Below, piece after piece: positions 23,491 to 33,774 of a DNA stretch of 41,811 nucleotides (its first letter is position 1; every line of letters begins with the position of its first letter). The DNA is from Terfezia claveryi (taxonomy: Eukaryota; Ascomycota; Pezizomycetes; Pezizales; Pezizaceae), in assembly GCA_015179025.1 (NCBI GenBank), contig WHUX01000335.1, positions 1 to 41,811 on the forward strand, written 5' to 3'. The notes under the pieces were generated by a model. The model did not search any database and was not told the origin of the DNA. It saw nothing but the letters and a program-made list of their open reading frames with translations. Position numbers and translations under genes: made by a program.

Positions 23491-24231
23491 AGGAGTGTCC
23501 AAGTATTTATGCTTTCTTGATAGAGCATCTGCTATCAAATTTTCCTTTCCTGCGGTATGCTGTATGTCTGTATCAAAGTCCATTAGATAATCTTGCCATC
23601 GCCTCAATTTTTGACTTGCAGGCGTTTGAGTATGCAAGGTTACTAACGGTTTGTGGTCGGTAAGGATAGTGATCTTGTGACCTCTCAGTTGTGCTTCAAA
23701 AAATTTTAATGAGTCAATAATCGCTAATAATTCCTTTTGAAAGGTAGGATAATTGAGTTGTGCTGGATTAAATTTTCTAGAGTGGAAGCATAATGGTCTG
23801 ATGTGCGTCAATGGTCCTTGACCTATCCAAGATCCTAGTCCTACATCACTAGTATCACAGACTAAATATTTGGGTTCAGTAGATTCCCTATTCCAGGGTT
23901 TTAAAACGTGTGGGGAATTCACGAGTTCCTTAAGTTTTTCAAACGCTGCATTATGAGTATCTGTCCATTCCCATTTCTTTGTTTCTCCTTGCAGTTCTGA
24001 CAGGGTGCTTGCATATGATGCCAAGTCAGGAATAAATCTGCTGAGATAATTAACGATTGCAAGGAATCCTCTAAGATCCTTTTTTCTTGTAGGAGTTGGA
24101 AATGTTAATATAGTAGTCCTCTTCTTCGGGTCTACATGTAATCCATCTGATATCAAAACGTGTCCTAAGATTTCCAATCTTGGAGTAAAGAACTGGCATT
24201 TGCTTTCTTTGAGATAGAATTTCTCATCCTG
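22990..24231 (-). pseudogene. pol: Reverse transcriptase thumb and RNase H, copy B
   Basis: Downstream half of the polymerase after the pogo insertion. It opens with LQDEKFYLKESKCQFF, the direct continuation of KKVLQC across the insertion. Then come LGHVLISDGLHVDPKK, the connection region, and RNase H with ILTDHKPLVTLHTQ and TAGKENLIADALSR. The first 30 residues of the open frame that starts at 24315 are translated pogo sequence, not Pol. This part is open to 22990. Confidence 0.85.
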
Positions 24232-24233
24232 TA

Positions 24234-24275
24234 GTATCACTAACTGCGTAATGATCGGCACCCACGTGACGATCG
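24234..24275 (+). repeat. Left TIR of pogo element
   Basis: It starts GTATCACTAACTGCGTAA and pairs with 26446-26487 with five mismatches over 42 bp, four of them transitions. Confidence 0.9.
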
Positions 24276-24336
24276 CTTTTCCCCCCAAACCCCGCACGGA
24301 TATCACTGTCCGCACTAGGCAACCGATATCAACACC

Positions 24337-26310
24337 ATGGCACCAAAAACCTCTAAGAAGATAAAAGAGCTACAACTAGAGCTCAAGTTGCACGATTCGC
24401 AACTAACACGAGCAGTAGACTATGCTCGCAAGCACCCCAAGGAGTCTAAGGCTAAAGTAGCTAAGGCATTCGGAGTTGATCCTACAACATTGCGACGGAG
24501 GTGCCAGGGGGTACAAGCACCACGATCTAAGGCTCGGCAATCACAGCAACTTCTCTCTGGTAGTGAAGAGGAAGCGATCGTTGACTGGTGTGGAAGGATG
24601 AGCGACCTTTACTTCCCTGTCACACTGCTAATGCTAGTATCAATGGCTATCCGAATACTGCAAGCTCGCAGTCCTCACGAGAAAATTATTCCTGGTATCT
24701 ATTGGGCTCAGCGTTTCCTTTCCCGACACCCTAGTGTTAAGCTCAAGTACTGTCAATATTTAGAGAAGGCTCGAGCTAAAGTTGCTGCGACATTAGAGGA
24801 GCAAGCCAAATGGTATCGTACACTACGGAGTCTTATGCGGCAGTACAAAATCAGTCCCGAATACCTATGGAATTGTGATGAAAAGGGCATTATCATAGGT
24901 TTGGCAGTTGGTCGGCAAAAGGCAATAGTCCGTGCTAATGCCAATAGCCGCAGTAAGGTTATATTAACTGATGGAAATCGAGAGTTTTGCTCCTCACTGG
25001 AGACAATCAGTGCGACAGGTCACGTGATACCACCGTTTATTGTATGGGCGAATAAGGTTCATTGTGATGGATGGTATACCACTGGTGATATAAGGCCTGC
25101 AACCTTCAGTCGGTCTCCTAGTGGCTATATGGATGATGAGCTTGGCTTGGATTATATATCCAAGCATTTTGATCCCTATACTACACCCCCGCAGCCCTCC
25201 ATTTGGCGCATGCTCATTGTGGATGGTCATAGCAGCCATGTTGCTTACCCTGTTGTTGAATATGGTCTTGACCATGGTATTGTTATATATTGTCTTCCAC
25301 CAGATTCAACACACCTAATGCAGCCTCTAGATGTGGCATGTTTTGGGCCTCTATCATGAGCCTACCGCACCACCCTCCAGGACTTCATATATGACAATCC
25401 TGGAAAGCCATTTGGAAAGCCGGAGTTCTGGAATTGCCTTTGCATTGCGCGTGATCAAGCGCTTACCAAATCTAATATTATTAGTGGATTTGAAGCTACT
25501 GGAATATGGCCACTTAGACCGGAGGAAGTGCTTGATCGAGTTGCTGCAAAGAATGCTCAGGCTATTGTTACCAGTTCAAGTTTGGACGTCCTCGCCGCTC
25601 AGGCTCTCTCAACTCCAGTTAAAGTGGCTAGTATACGGTCAACCCTCTCAAAATTAACTATGACCCCCCACTCAAGAGCAACTGTCGAAGAAGGGCTCAA
25701 TCATCTCGAAAAGCGAGTTATTTAGTACAAGGTTATTGATCCTGCCTCCCAAGGGCTTAAAGAGCTTCGAAATGGCAAGAAGATAAAGCCTCGATCAACA
25801 AAGCGAATCCAGGGCCCCCGAACTCTCGATCGAGCCTATATTGAGAGTGAAAAGGCTCGGATTGCAACTTCTAGGGCTCTTGAGGTTGGTAGAGCTGCAA
25901 ACCGAGAAGCACGGAGGCTGGCCAAAGAAGTGAAAGCCAAAGAAGTAAAGGAAGTGCCTGTGCGATCAAAAAGTACAAGGGGGGGTGCTCAGGGTACTAG
26001 GGGGCGTGGTCGTGCGAATATAGCTCGATCGAGAGCCACAAAACGCTCAAAGTTTGATGCCGAGGGGGCTAATTTGCGTAGGTTGGAGAATGCAATGTCA
26101 TTTATGACACTTTGTGGTAGATATATCTCTATATCCGCTAATCCACTTAAGCTGATACTAATAGATCTAATAGAAAGAACATATGGGCAGCCTATGGCTA
26201 CTAGTAGAGGTCGTGGTAGGCCCCGTGGTCGGGGTGGTGGGGGTGGTCGTAGTAGAGGGGGGGTTGTAGAAAGTATTGAGCGTTTGGTGGCCATAGCGGA
26301 ATCAGGGTAA
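24337..26310 (+). pseudogene. Pogo-type DDE transposase, two nonsense codons
   Basis: One frame of 657 codons with TGA at 25357-25359 (CGA to TGA, in FGPLS.AYR) and TAG at 25723-25725 (probably CAG). Domains: psq-type helix-turn-helix at residues 15-58 (VAKAFGVDPTTLRRR); CENP-B/Tc5-type DNA-binding domain at about 70-150 (WAQRFLSRHP); DDE catalytic domain at about 175-340 with Asp181 (NCDEKG), Asp296 (VDGHSSH) and Asp332 (MQPLDV), a DD35D spacing. After the first stop come the rest of the fold and a basic helical region (ANREARRLAKEV). The tail is Arg/Gly-rich (GRGRPRGRGG). Both stops are C-to-T changes, so the copy is recently inactivated. If the first stop is not read through, the 340-residue product would still hold all three catalytic Asp residues. 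Confidence 0.9.
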
Positions 26311-26445
26311 ATTTGGGTATATTGAGAGTATGATATTTGTTTTTTTTGGGTTATTTTAGCCTATATTCATTGTTTTCATTGCCGGGATATTGCAAGGGTT
26401 GGTGGATATATTAAGAGATTACTGCATTGGGGGTAGGGATTATGT

Positions 26446-26487
26446 CGATCGTCACATAGTTGTCGATCGTTACGCAGTTAGTGATAC
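26446..26487 (-). repeat. Right TIR of pogo element
   Basis: The inverse of the left end. The GATCG words at the ends could be transposase or methylation target sites; that is inference. Confidence 0.9.
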
Positions 26488-26489
26488 TA

Positions 26490-27414
26490 GACATTGAAGT
26501 ACTTTCTTCAATAATTCTACATGTTCTTCATACGTTTTGGAGAATATAATAATATCATCAATATAGATAATTAAATTTTCATAGACCATGTCCTTGAAAA
26601 TTTCATGCATAACGCGAACCATGGTAGCTGGTGCGTTACGATCCCCTTGTTGCATAACTCTACTTCTGAAATATCCCATGTGATATAAAAAGGTAGAGTG
26701 TTGCTCAGATTCTTCATCGTTCCTGATATTAAAAAATCCGTCGGCTAAGTCGACCTTAGTCCAAATGGGATTCTCCGCTACTAGTTCAATAGCTTCATTA
26801 ATATCTGGCAATGGGGTGTGGTCTAGTTCGACGGCTAAATTGCGGTCTCGACAGTCATTGACATGTCGGGCTTCTTCCGGTTTATCTCGTTTAGGAATAG
26901 TGAACATGACTACAGCATTTGTGTCATTTTCTACTCTATATATGCGACCTGATGCTTCTTCTTCGACTAATTTGTCATGGATTTGTTGTCTAAATCGATG
27001 TCCTGAGGGTCGCCATTTTGGTATCCAAGTAGCTCCTGCTTTTGGTTTGATAGAGTGATTAATTTTTCTTAGTGGGGGTAATTCCCGTGGAATTGTCTTG
27101 GGAAATAATAAGGGAAACTCCGTTACAGGATTGAATTGTTTCTGTACCATAGAAACAGCTGTCATAAGTTCTCTTTCTGAATCGGTTTCGTCTGCGTCAC
27201 TAATATTTTCCCAATTATCCAGTTCACTATAATCTGTGACTGATTCACAGCTGACCTGAGTATACGCTGATCTTATACCATTCGCTATGGTTCTAGATCC
27301 CTTCCATACACTTAGCTGGAATCGTGGAATGTTTTCCGGTTGGATAGTGACTGGTTCCTGATGGGCAGGAATTATTGCTCGCACTTTGCTGAGAGCAGGT
27401 TCTCCTAGTATCAT
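26490..27414 (-). pseudogene. pol: Protease end and reverse transcriptase palm, copy B
   Basis: It opens with the last part of the protease (ILGEPALSKVRAIIPA). Then comes reverse transcriptase: KRDKPEEARHVNDCRDRN, WTKVDLADGFFNI, FRSRVMQQGDRNAPATM and the catalytic box YIDDIIIFS. Catalytic Asp residues are present in this copy. It stops at the pogo insertion. It is in the same frame as the upstream gag (27613-28491), so Gag and Pol are one polyprotein in this family. Confidence 0.88.
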
Positions 27415-29498
27415 GTCCTATCCAGTCAAATGAGCTACATAGAACGTTCGTTCTTCTACATAACCTATCCAATCATGTTTGATAGTACAAGCTTTGTCTA
27501 TCGTTCCTTTTGAGCCTTTAATTGCAGTACTTAATGATTTCTTCTCGATACTTCTAGTCAGTATTTTGTATAGGTGTACAAATTGAGAATTGATTAAGTC
27601 GCCTCCCTTTGTTTAGAGATCAATTAAAGCTAGTGTGGGGTGTTCGTTAGCTTTAACGAATACCTTGCTAAAATCTGGTACCTGTCTTGACAAGGGTCGT
27701 TCCTTAATTTTATCCTTGTTGTTTTTATCCTTGGTGGCTATCGGCATAGCTAAATCTTGTGCGGCTGTATGCATGGATACCTTATTTTTTCGTTTCCTAC
27801 AGTCCTTGTAGTAGTGTACAGGGTTCCAACACCATAGACATTTCTTGTCTTTAATTAATTGCATCTTCGTCTTCTGATCCAATTTTTTTGTGATGGTGTC
27901 CCAATCTGAGTCCTTCCGATTTTCTGTGTTGGGTTTGGTGTTGGGATTGCTGCTAGGATTAAATCCTGTTTTTTGTCGTTGATTCTGGTCCCTGCGTGGA
28001 CCGTGACTTCGATTTTCATTCCGAGGGTGTTGTCGTCGGGATGTATTTGTTGTGGATGGTGGGGCAATATCCTTCTTGGAAGCTTCATATGACTCCGCTT
28101 GATACACGAGCTGATCATATGACCATTCTTCTTTGATTAAAGGAATTAATGTAGCTGACATATATGGCGGCAGATGATTAAGAAACTTTCTTCTTTTTAC
28201 TTCCTGCGATATTGATTGTTTGCCATCCTTGTCAATCAATTTGATTTGCATTTCAGTAAGCCAGTTGGCAAACTGTTTGATTCCCATGTGACGTCCGTCC
28301 TTGTATGGTGTAGCTGTCTCCCATCGTTTCCACAAAATGTCCTTACTAGTAGAGGGTATCAGAAAATCCCTTAGCGCTAGTATGAATCCAAAGAATGTCG
28401 CATTCTTTCCTTTTTCTCTTAGGAATTGATTATAAGTAGTAAGCGCACTCCCTTCCAATTCTAAATCCAACAATTTCCAGAGCTGAAGCACCTTCTAAAT
28501 CTATTCTTTTGAGAACAAACCAACGTTGCATTGCTGTGGCCCAAGAGTCAAAATATTGTGAGTCTTGCCATTTTTTGTCTTTCCTCTTAATTTTTCTGGC
28601 ATATCAATCTTTATTCCTTTTAAAGCATTCGTTGCTTCATGGTTACCCGTTGTAACCATTCCTGTTGTGGATTCCCATTGCTAGTGTTCAACTGATTTCC
28701 CTCGTTTGGGTTTTCTTTTAAGAGTTTGACTTGCAACTGACGATGCCTTATCAGAGTCCGAGATATCATCTCCGCTATCATCAGGGTCTCGTCCTCCTCC
28801 TTGCGTTTTCTGCTGCTGTTGGTCTAGTCCTGTATCTAGATCATCATCGTCTTCTGGTAATTCTATATCTTATAGTGGTTGGTCTTTGTCATCTGGTTCT
28901 TTGGCTGACCCAGTCCTCCTTTCTAGTGTCTCAGGTGCTCGACCTTTGCCTTTCGATTGATCTTTTGGTGTTCTCAGGAACGCTCCTAGAAGTTCTTTGC
29001 TACGATTGAAAAAATCCTCCGCGGTATGTGCTGATTCTTCTAGATGAGTGCTGCTCATCATGAATGCCATTATTTCTTCCCAGTTATGTATTACCCAATT
29101 CGGTTTCCTTAAGAGTGGAACAACAGGTTTCTTTAATTCTTTACTTAAAAATGCATTCATTTCTAAGTCCTTTTCTTTAAATGGGTAAGGTGTTAGCCAT
29201 AAATAGTGTTTTACTACGGCTTCCATTAAGAGTCATATATCATCAGGATGATGCTGTTGGGCATGTCCCATTGAGCGCGTGTATTTCAAAATCTCCTCAA
29301 TTGTTGGAAAATGTCTTTCCCAAAATTCTTCTGGGCGAGAGGTAGGGCCATACTAAAATATAGTTTGGTTCCTGCTCCACCTGGTTCTCCTAATTCTATA
29401 TCCATGGGCAGATTTATTTCCCCTTCTGTATTAGGAACTACAAATCTGGTCTTTCTGGGAGTTTCTTCTACTAATTTCTTAATATCTTCGGGTAACAT
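27415..29498 (-). pseudogene. gag: Gag and protease of gypsy copy B
   Basis: Starts MLPEDIKKLVEE at 29498. A frameshift lies between 29286 and 29226, after which the frame is continuous. The capsid-like domain is at about 28490-28100 (FILALRDFLIPS, WKRWETATPY, FLNHLPPYMS). A basic Asn/Gln-rich region and a zinc knuckle follow (CLWCWNPVHYYKDC, C-x2-C-x4-H-x4-C), then a protease with LALIDL, a TAA for Gln, and TKGGDLINSQF. The stops are few and single, so this is the best-preserved Gag of the three copies. Confidence 0.88.
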
Positions 29499-30374
29499 AG
29501 TTAACTATCTCGACCTCTTAGTCTTCTTACTAAGTTCAGACGCCATTATGTCTGATTTCGTCATCTGTCCGCAACCAAATGCAGCTGGTTATGCGATACG
29601 ATCGTCGAGTTACTTTTCTTCTTTGGCACCATTCTGTGCTGATGGTGTGGTAGCTGATGATCCTTATGATCTCCGTTCGACTGACGGTTCTGTTGGCTCG
29701 GTGGCTCACGAGGCTGGTGAGGCTGGATGTCAGGATCCTGATGTATCTTTGGTCCTGGTTTTTCTTCGTCTACTGGTCTAGAATCTAGTTCTAGTTCTTC
29801 CGGCAAGAGTGTCACGTTTTCTGATTGGTGTGTTGAGGTAGACGTTGGGGGCGCAGAGGTATTGGTAGAGATGTTTGGGCCTAAGGAAGGTTCTAATGGA
29901 GGTAATTCTTTTCTGGAGGAAATGGCTGCAGTAGAGGCAGCGAGATTTGAGCCTTGGGATTGTGACACTTGGTTGTTTAGACCAATTATTCCTGGGACCT
30001 GGGGGGCTGGTTTTTCAATGGTGTACTGGATTTACAGATACAGATGTAATGGCAGTTGCCAGAGTGCAAGATAGTTGTCGATCTTATTGGGAAAAGTGTT
30101 GTGAACGAGGGTGGGATTGTTTAATGTGGGATACCACTGCCCGTTAGAGCTCTGCTTAGCTTGCTTCTAAGTCTTTTGTTGATGTACTGCAGTTAAGAGT
30201 CTGATATCTCGTTTGTTGGATTTTTGTTGGCTAGCTAGTTGAATAACGATATCGATTTTATATGTGCACTTGGGTGTCGAATTGTATACACTTGCGTGAG
30301 TGTAATAAAGGTATCCGAAGGTTGATCAGGCCTTGGATTTAAGAGTAAAGATTAGGTAAGTAAGTTAAAAAAAA
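29499..30374 (-). other. Leader / Gag N-terminal region of copy B
   Basis: A sense open frame (29561-29968) is rich in Ser, Pro, Gln and Thr (ELPPLEPSLGPNISTNTS). It is likely an N-terminal extension of Gag, one frame away from MLPED in this copy. Between it and the LTR is about 400 bp of untranslated leader. A T-run follows the LTR and no tRNA-type primer site is visible. Confidence 0.5.
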
Positions 30375-31043
30375 TGTAATGAATGGTACTAGACAGTATT
30401 CATTCAGTACCGTTTATACAATCTATATCCGTAGGCACGGACGTTTGTGTATTTCGGTTCTGCTGAGGTAAGACCTCAGAAGGGTAGGGAGATTACTATG
30501 TGGGACGTTCCCGGAGGAACATAATTAACTGATGTAATCTATCTTATGTGATTTGTGCTATCTAAGCTATATGATCTTGATCTGATCGGAATATAGGCTT
30601 GCTTGCTCTGTATGCTTGCTTCTTGTCTTTCTGTGGATTCTAGAGGGAATCCAGCGGCCTATTTATACTCCTCTGAGATCTAATGACTAAGGAAATAAAT
30701 ACAATAAAGGGTGGCACACCAGAAGGTGGTGCGCTGTACAAAAGGGGTCATGTGGCCATAGTAATGAGTCACACGCCATAAACGATGGTCATGTGGCCAT
30801 AGTAATGAGTCACACACCTTAAACAGAGGTCACACGGCCATAATGAGGGTGTCTTCATATGGCAAGTACCATGGAACTTCCCATGGCAGATTCCGCGTGC
30901 TATGGACACTTATAAAGCAATAGGAGGTGGTAGAAGGCTAGTCCTTCAACCGAGAGGCTTAGTTACATAACATAGTAGTAATATAGGAAATACAAAAGTA
31001 TATAATCAATTATATAAGCAATGAAACAACGTTCTCCATTACA
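30375..31043 (-). repeat. 5' LTR of gypsy copy B (669 bp)
   Basis: Starts TGTAATGG at 31043 and ends ATTACA at 30375 on the minus strand. TATA box CCTATTTATA (inverse of TATAAATAGG) at 30658-30667. A tandem GTCATGTGGCCATAGTAATG-type unit lies at about 30746-30848. Confidence 0.93.
30658..30667 (-). promoter_or_regulatory. LTR TATA box (copy B 5' LTR)
   Basis: TATAAATAGG on the minus strand, conserved in all LTRs of the family. Confidence 0.6.
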
Positions 31044-31176
31044 GCTTACAACTACGACCTATATTCTGCACCAACTAGTCTCGGCAACAACCAACCAACT
31101 GTAAGTCGATGCACAACTATGCAGGGGTCCTTGTTGTCTGAGCAGAGACTAACCACGTATAGCATAGGTACATACA
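31044..31176 (+). promoter_or_regulatory. Right part of the divergent intergenic region
   Basis: The first five bases (GCTTA) are the duplicated target site of copy B. The rest leads to the ATG of cargo copy 1 at 31177 and was joined to 19840 before copy B inserted. Confidence 0.5.
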
Positions 31177-31740
31177 ATGTCTAGGAATGATAACGCGGCA
31201 GCTGTCAGCGACGAGAGGACTGTAAGGAAGGCCGCAGAGCGTGTCGGCTTTTTTGATGAAGGCATCCCTAGTCAATTGTACACACAATAGCGTAAGCAAG
31301 TACATAGGGGAATACAGAACTTCAACTGCCATGGCCTGGAAGAGGCAGGGTCAAATAAGTGGGAATCCTTCTGCGAGTGGGCTGCTGGCCAACCCACGAT
31401 GGCTCCAAGGGGTCAGCTGGCGTACCAGGATGAGGCAATTCGGAAACACATCCGAATACTATGTGACGACGTAGCGAAAAAGGCCAGAGGCAGTCGGCAA
31501 GCTATGTGGGTGGCGATACACCAGGCTCAGGCTGCCCATAGGGCGTCCCACGATGGAGAGCCTGCTGAAATTGAGCCACCAAAGTGGCCCCTGCCAGACG
31601 TTGAGGAGCTGGGGCAGCCCTCTGCCGGACCCAGTTACATGCCGAGAACTACCAAGGGCAAGGGGAGTGCCAGAGTGAAGAAGGCGACCATTGAGTCGAA
31701 TGCCGAGAGGGAGCGAGTCAATGCCCGCAAGCGGGATTAG
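31177..31740 (+). pseudogene. Cargo gene, copy 1 (unrecognised family, short form)
   Basis: Function unknown. ATG at 31177 opens a 187-codon frame with one in-frame TAG where copy 2 has Trp (QLYTQ then RKQVHRG, against QLYILWRSQVHRG). Shared blocks with copy 2, in order: GFFDEGIP, QVHRGIQN, FCEWAAGQPTMAP, then the EAIRKHIRILCDDVAKKARG block, SRQAMWVAIHQAQAAHRAS, WPLPDVEELGQ. It ends NARKRD, right where copy 2 continues into a long Ala/Pro linker, so copy 1 lacks the C-terminal half. The sequence is mostly helical and charged. No catalytic motif is visible. Confidence 0.65.
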
Positions 31741-32394
31741 GGAGGATTAGGGGCGGGATGGCTGGTTGGGCGAGGGGGGTGGTTAGGTTGGAGGGCTAGA
31801 CCAGATCAGGCAAAGGCCACCTAGTGCCAAATGTAAAAAATTAATAAAATTTCAGTTTAGTACCAAAGGTGCCCGTCGGTCGGCACTAGACCATGAGCGT
31901 CCTGTAGTGCACGAGCCTAGTCTTGCATAGGTTAACCAGATCGAATGTGCTAAGCTGCCAGACAAAGAAATAGCCCATCAAGGAGTGTACACCCGATTCA
32001 ACTCAACAACCGACGTCTCCGCAAGAATGAACCATGAAAGGCTCCTTTCATCAGATCGTGAAAGCTGTTACAGGCTTGAATCCATTAACGTCACTTCTTA
32101 GCCAATGAGGGTCTCTCAGGGACGAAACAAACCAATGACGAAGGTAGTATTTAGACTCTTGAAAGATCTCTATCCAGATCCATCCCCTCACTTCTCTTGA
32201 CGAAGGTAGTATTTAGACTCTTACCATCCCCTTACTTCTCTTGCTGAAGCATTTACATAGGCTCTCGACTGATATTACCAAATACGGTAAGTTGTTTGAT
32301 TTATACCAGTCACTATCTAGTATTGTTGTGTGGTGAGTCAATGCGGGTCTGTGTATAGACTAATCTGAGATGAGCATCATACCCGTTCTGTAGC
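31741..32394. other. Spacer between the two cargo copies
   Basis: No supported gene. A 62-bp direct repeat starts at 32137 and 32199 (GACGAAGGTAGTATTTAGAC shared). Upstream sequences of the two cargo copies are not obviously alike. Confidence 0.5.
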
Positions 32395-33774
32395 ATGCCT
32401 CCGAGACAGCAGGGCGGTAACGCCCAAGACGGTGATGAGCCAACTATCAGAAACGCAGCAGAAAACGTTGGCTTCTTTGATGATGGCATCCCACCACAAT
32501 TGTACATACTGTGGAGGAGCCAAGTCCATCGAGGGGTTCAGAACTGGGGCTGCTATGGTGCTGGAGAAGCAGGCATAATTAGATAGGGGGATTTTTGTGA
32601 ATGGGCCACTGGGCAGCCCACAATGGCCCCCCAAGGCCAGGTACAATACAATAGAGATGTCATCCGCCGAAATGTGCGAATTCATTGTGATGATATCACG
32701 AAGAAGGGCCGGAATAGCCGCCAGAGCATGTGGGACACCGTGCAGAGGGCTCGAGCAGCCCATCGTGCCGCCAATCCTGAGGGGGTGATCGAGCCCCTCA
32801 GATGGCCACTACCAGACGTTCAGCAGCTTGGACAATCTTCTACGGGGCCACCCTACATGCCCCAGAACCCCAGAGGTAGGGCCGGCGCAACCCTACTTAA
32901 TGCAACACAGGAATCGAACACGGAGAGGGCCAGGATCGCCGCTCGTGGAGCACAAGGGCCAGGCCCAGCCGCTCCAGCTGTGGCGCCGGCTGCACAAGGT
33001 CCGGCCCCGGCCCCTGCACCTGCCTTGGCTGTGGCGGCCCCTGCACCTGCCTTGGCTGTGGCGGCCCCTGCACCTGCCGTGCCCATACCGCCCGGGATGC
33101 AGTAGGTGGCAATTGTAGTCCCTCCTCCGAGCCTGCTTGCAGGTGGTGGCGGGGTTGCGGGTGGCCTCCTAGCAGGTCATTCATGCCGCCATGCAGTCCC
33201 ACACGGATGGCCAACATCTACCGGGGGTCCACCAACCTCAGTGAGGATTCATGTAATAACTCTGGAAAATCACACTAGGGATGTCGCTTATGGTGGGTGG
33301 TTGTTTACGGCAATAACCGTGTCGGGGACTCTGAGAATCCTCGCCCATACGATGGCCGAGCTGGTATTACGCAGCCAGCCCTTTTTGCCGTGGGAGTTGG
33401 GGGCGAGCAGGCAAATTTCACGCTTCTACGTCTTGGATAGGCCTGATAGGTGGAGGGTTCATCCTCTCGGGGTGGATAACGACCCAGAGCTAGCTAGGCA
33501 CATAACTGCAGACTACTTTGGTGGGAATATGCTGGACTTGCAAGTAGAGGTTTGTCCACCTGCGTTGGTACCAGCCGCAGCTGCAGGAGCAATCGCTGGG
33601 CGGGGAGGAGCTGTACGCAGACGGGGAGGAGCTGTACGCAGACGGGGAGGAGCTGTACGCGGACAGGGAGGAGCTGTAGGCGGACCGGGAGGAGCTGTAC
33701 CCGGGCGGGGAGGAGCTGTACGTGGGCGGGGAGGAGCTGTACGCAGGCGGGGAGGAGCTCTACGCAGACGGTGA
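32395..33774 (+). pseudogene. Cargo gene, copy 2 (unrecognised family, long form with RGG tail)
   Basis: Function unknown. One frame of 460 codons with two TAGs: 32584-32586 replaces the Trp seen in copy 1 (NKWES), and 33103-33105 follows the linker. Region 1, residues 1-190, is homologous to copy 1. Region 2 is an Ala/Pro linker with repeated AAPAPALAV. Region 3, after the second TAG, is a globular-looking domain (VRIHVITLENHTRD, GGWLFTAITVSGTLRIL, ISRFYVLDRPDRWRVHPLG). Region 4 is eight or so RGGAV repeats, an RGG-type tail that often binds RNA or DNA in other proteins. The second TAG might instead separate two genes, but the frame is kept across it. Confidence 0.65.
33600..33774 (+). repeat. 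In-frame 21-bp repeats encoding the RGG tail
   Basis: Tandem units of CGGGGAGGAGCTGTACGCAG, about eight copies, encode GRGGAVR-like heptads. Antisense open frames here are shadows of the GC-rich repeat. Confidence 0.8.

Larger units (their letters stand above)
24234..26487 (+). mobile_element. Pogo-type DNA transposon in copy B's reverse transcriptase
   Basis: The element is 2,254 bp with TA on both sides (24232-24233, 26488-26489). Removing it plus one TA restores the reverse transcriptase frame (CTACAG). The terminal inverted repeats are about 42 bp with five mismatches. They begin GTATCACTAACTGCGTAA and contain two GATCG words each. It encodes one transposase with two internal nonsense codons. 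TA duplication and a CENP-B/Tc5-like HTH transposase place it in the pogo group of Tc1/mariner. Confidence 0.93.
19841..31043 (-). mobile_element. Ty3/gypsy copy B, complete with both LTRs
   Basis: The two LTRs (30375-31043, 5'; 19841-20512, 3') bound an internal region on the minus strand that contains gag, protease, reverse transcriptase, RNase H, linker, integrase and chromodomain. The flanking 5 bp is GCTTA on both sides (19836-19840 and 31044-31048). The LTRs differ by 11 substitutions (10 transitions) and three single-base indels, so this is a fairly young insertion. The reverse transcriptase is interrupted by a pogo-type element (24234-26487). A few frameshifts and nonsense codons mean it is not autonomous now. 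Confidence 0.93.
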
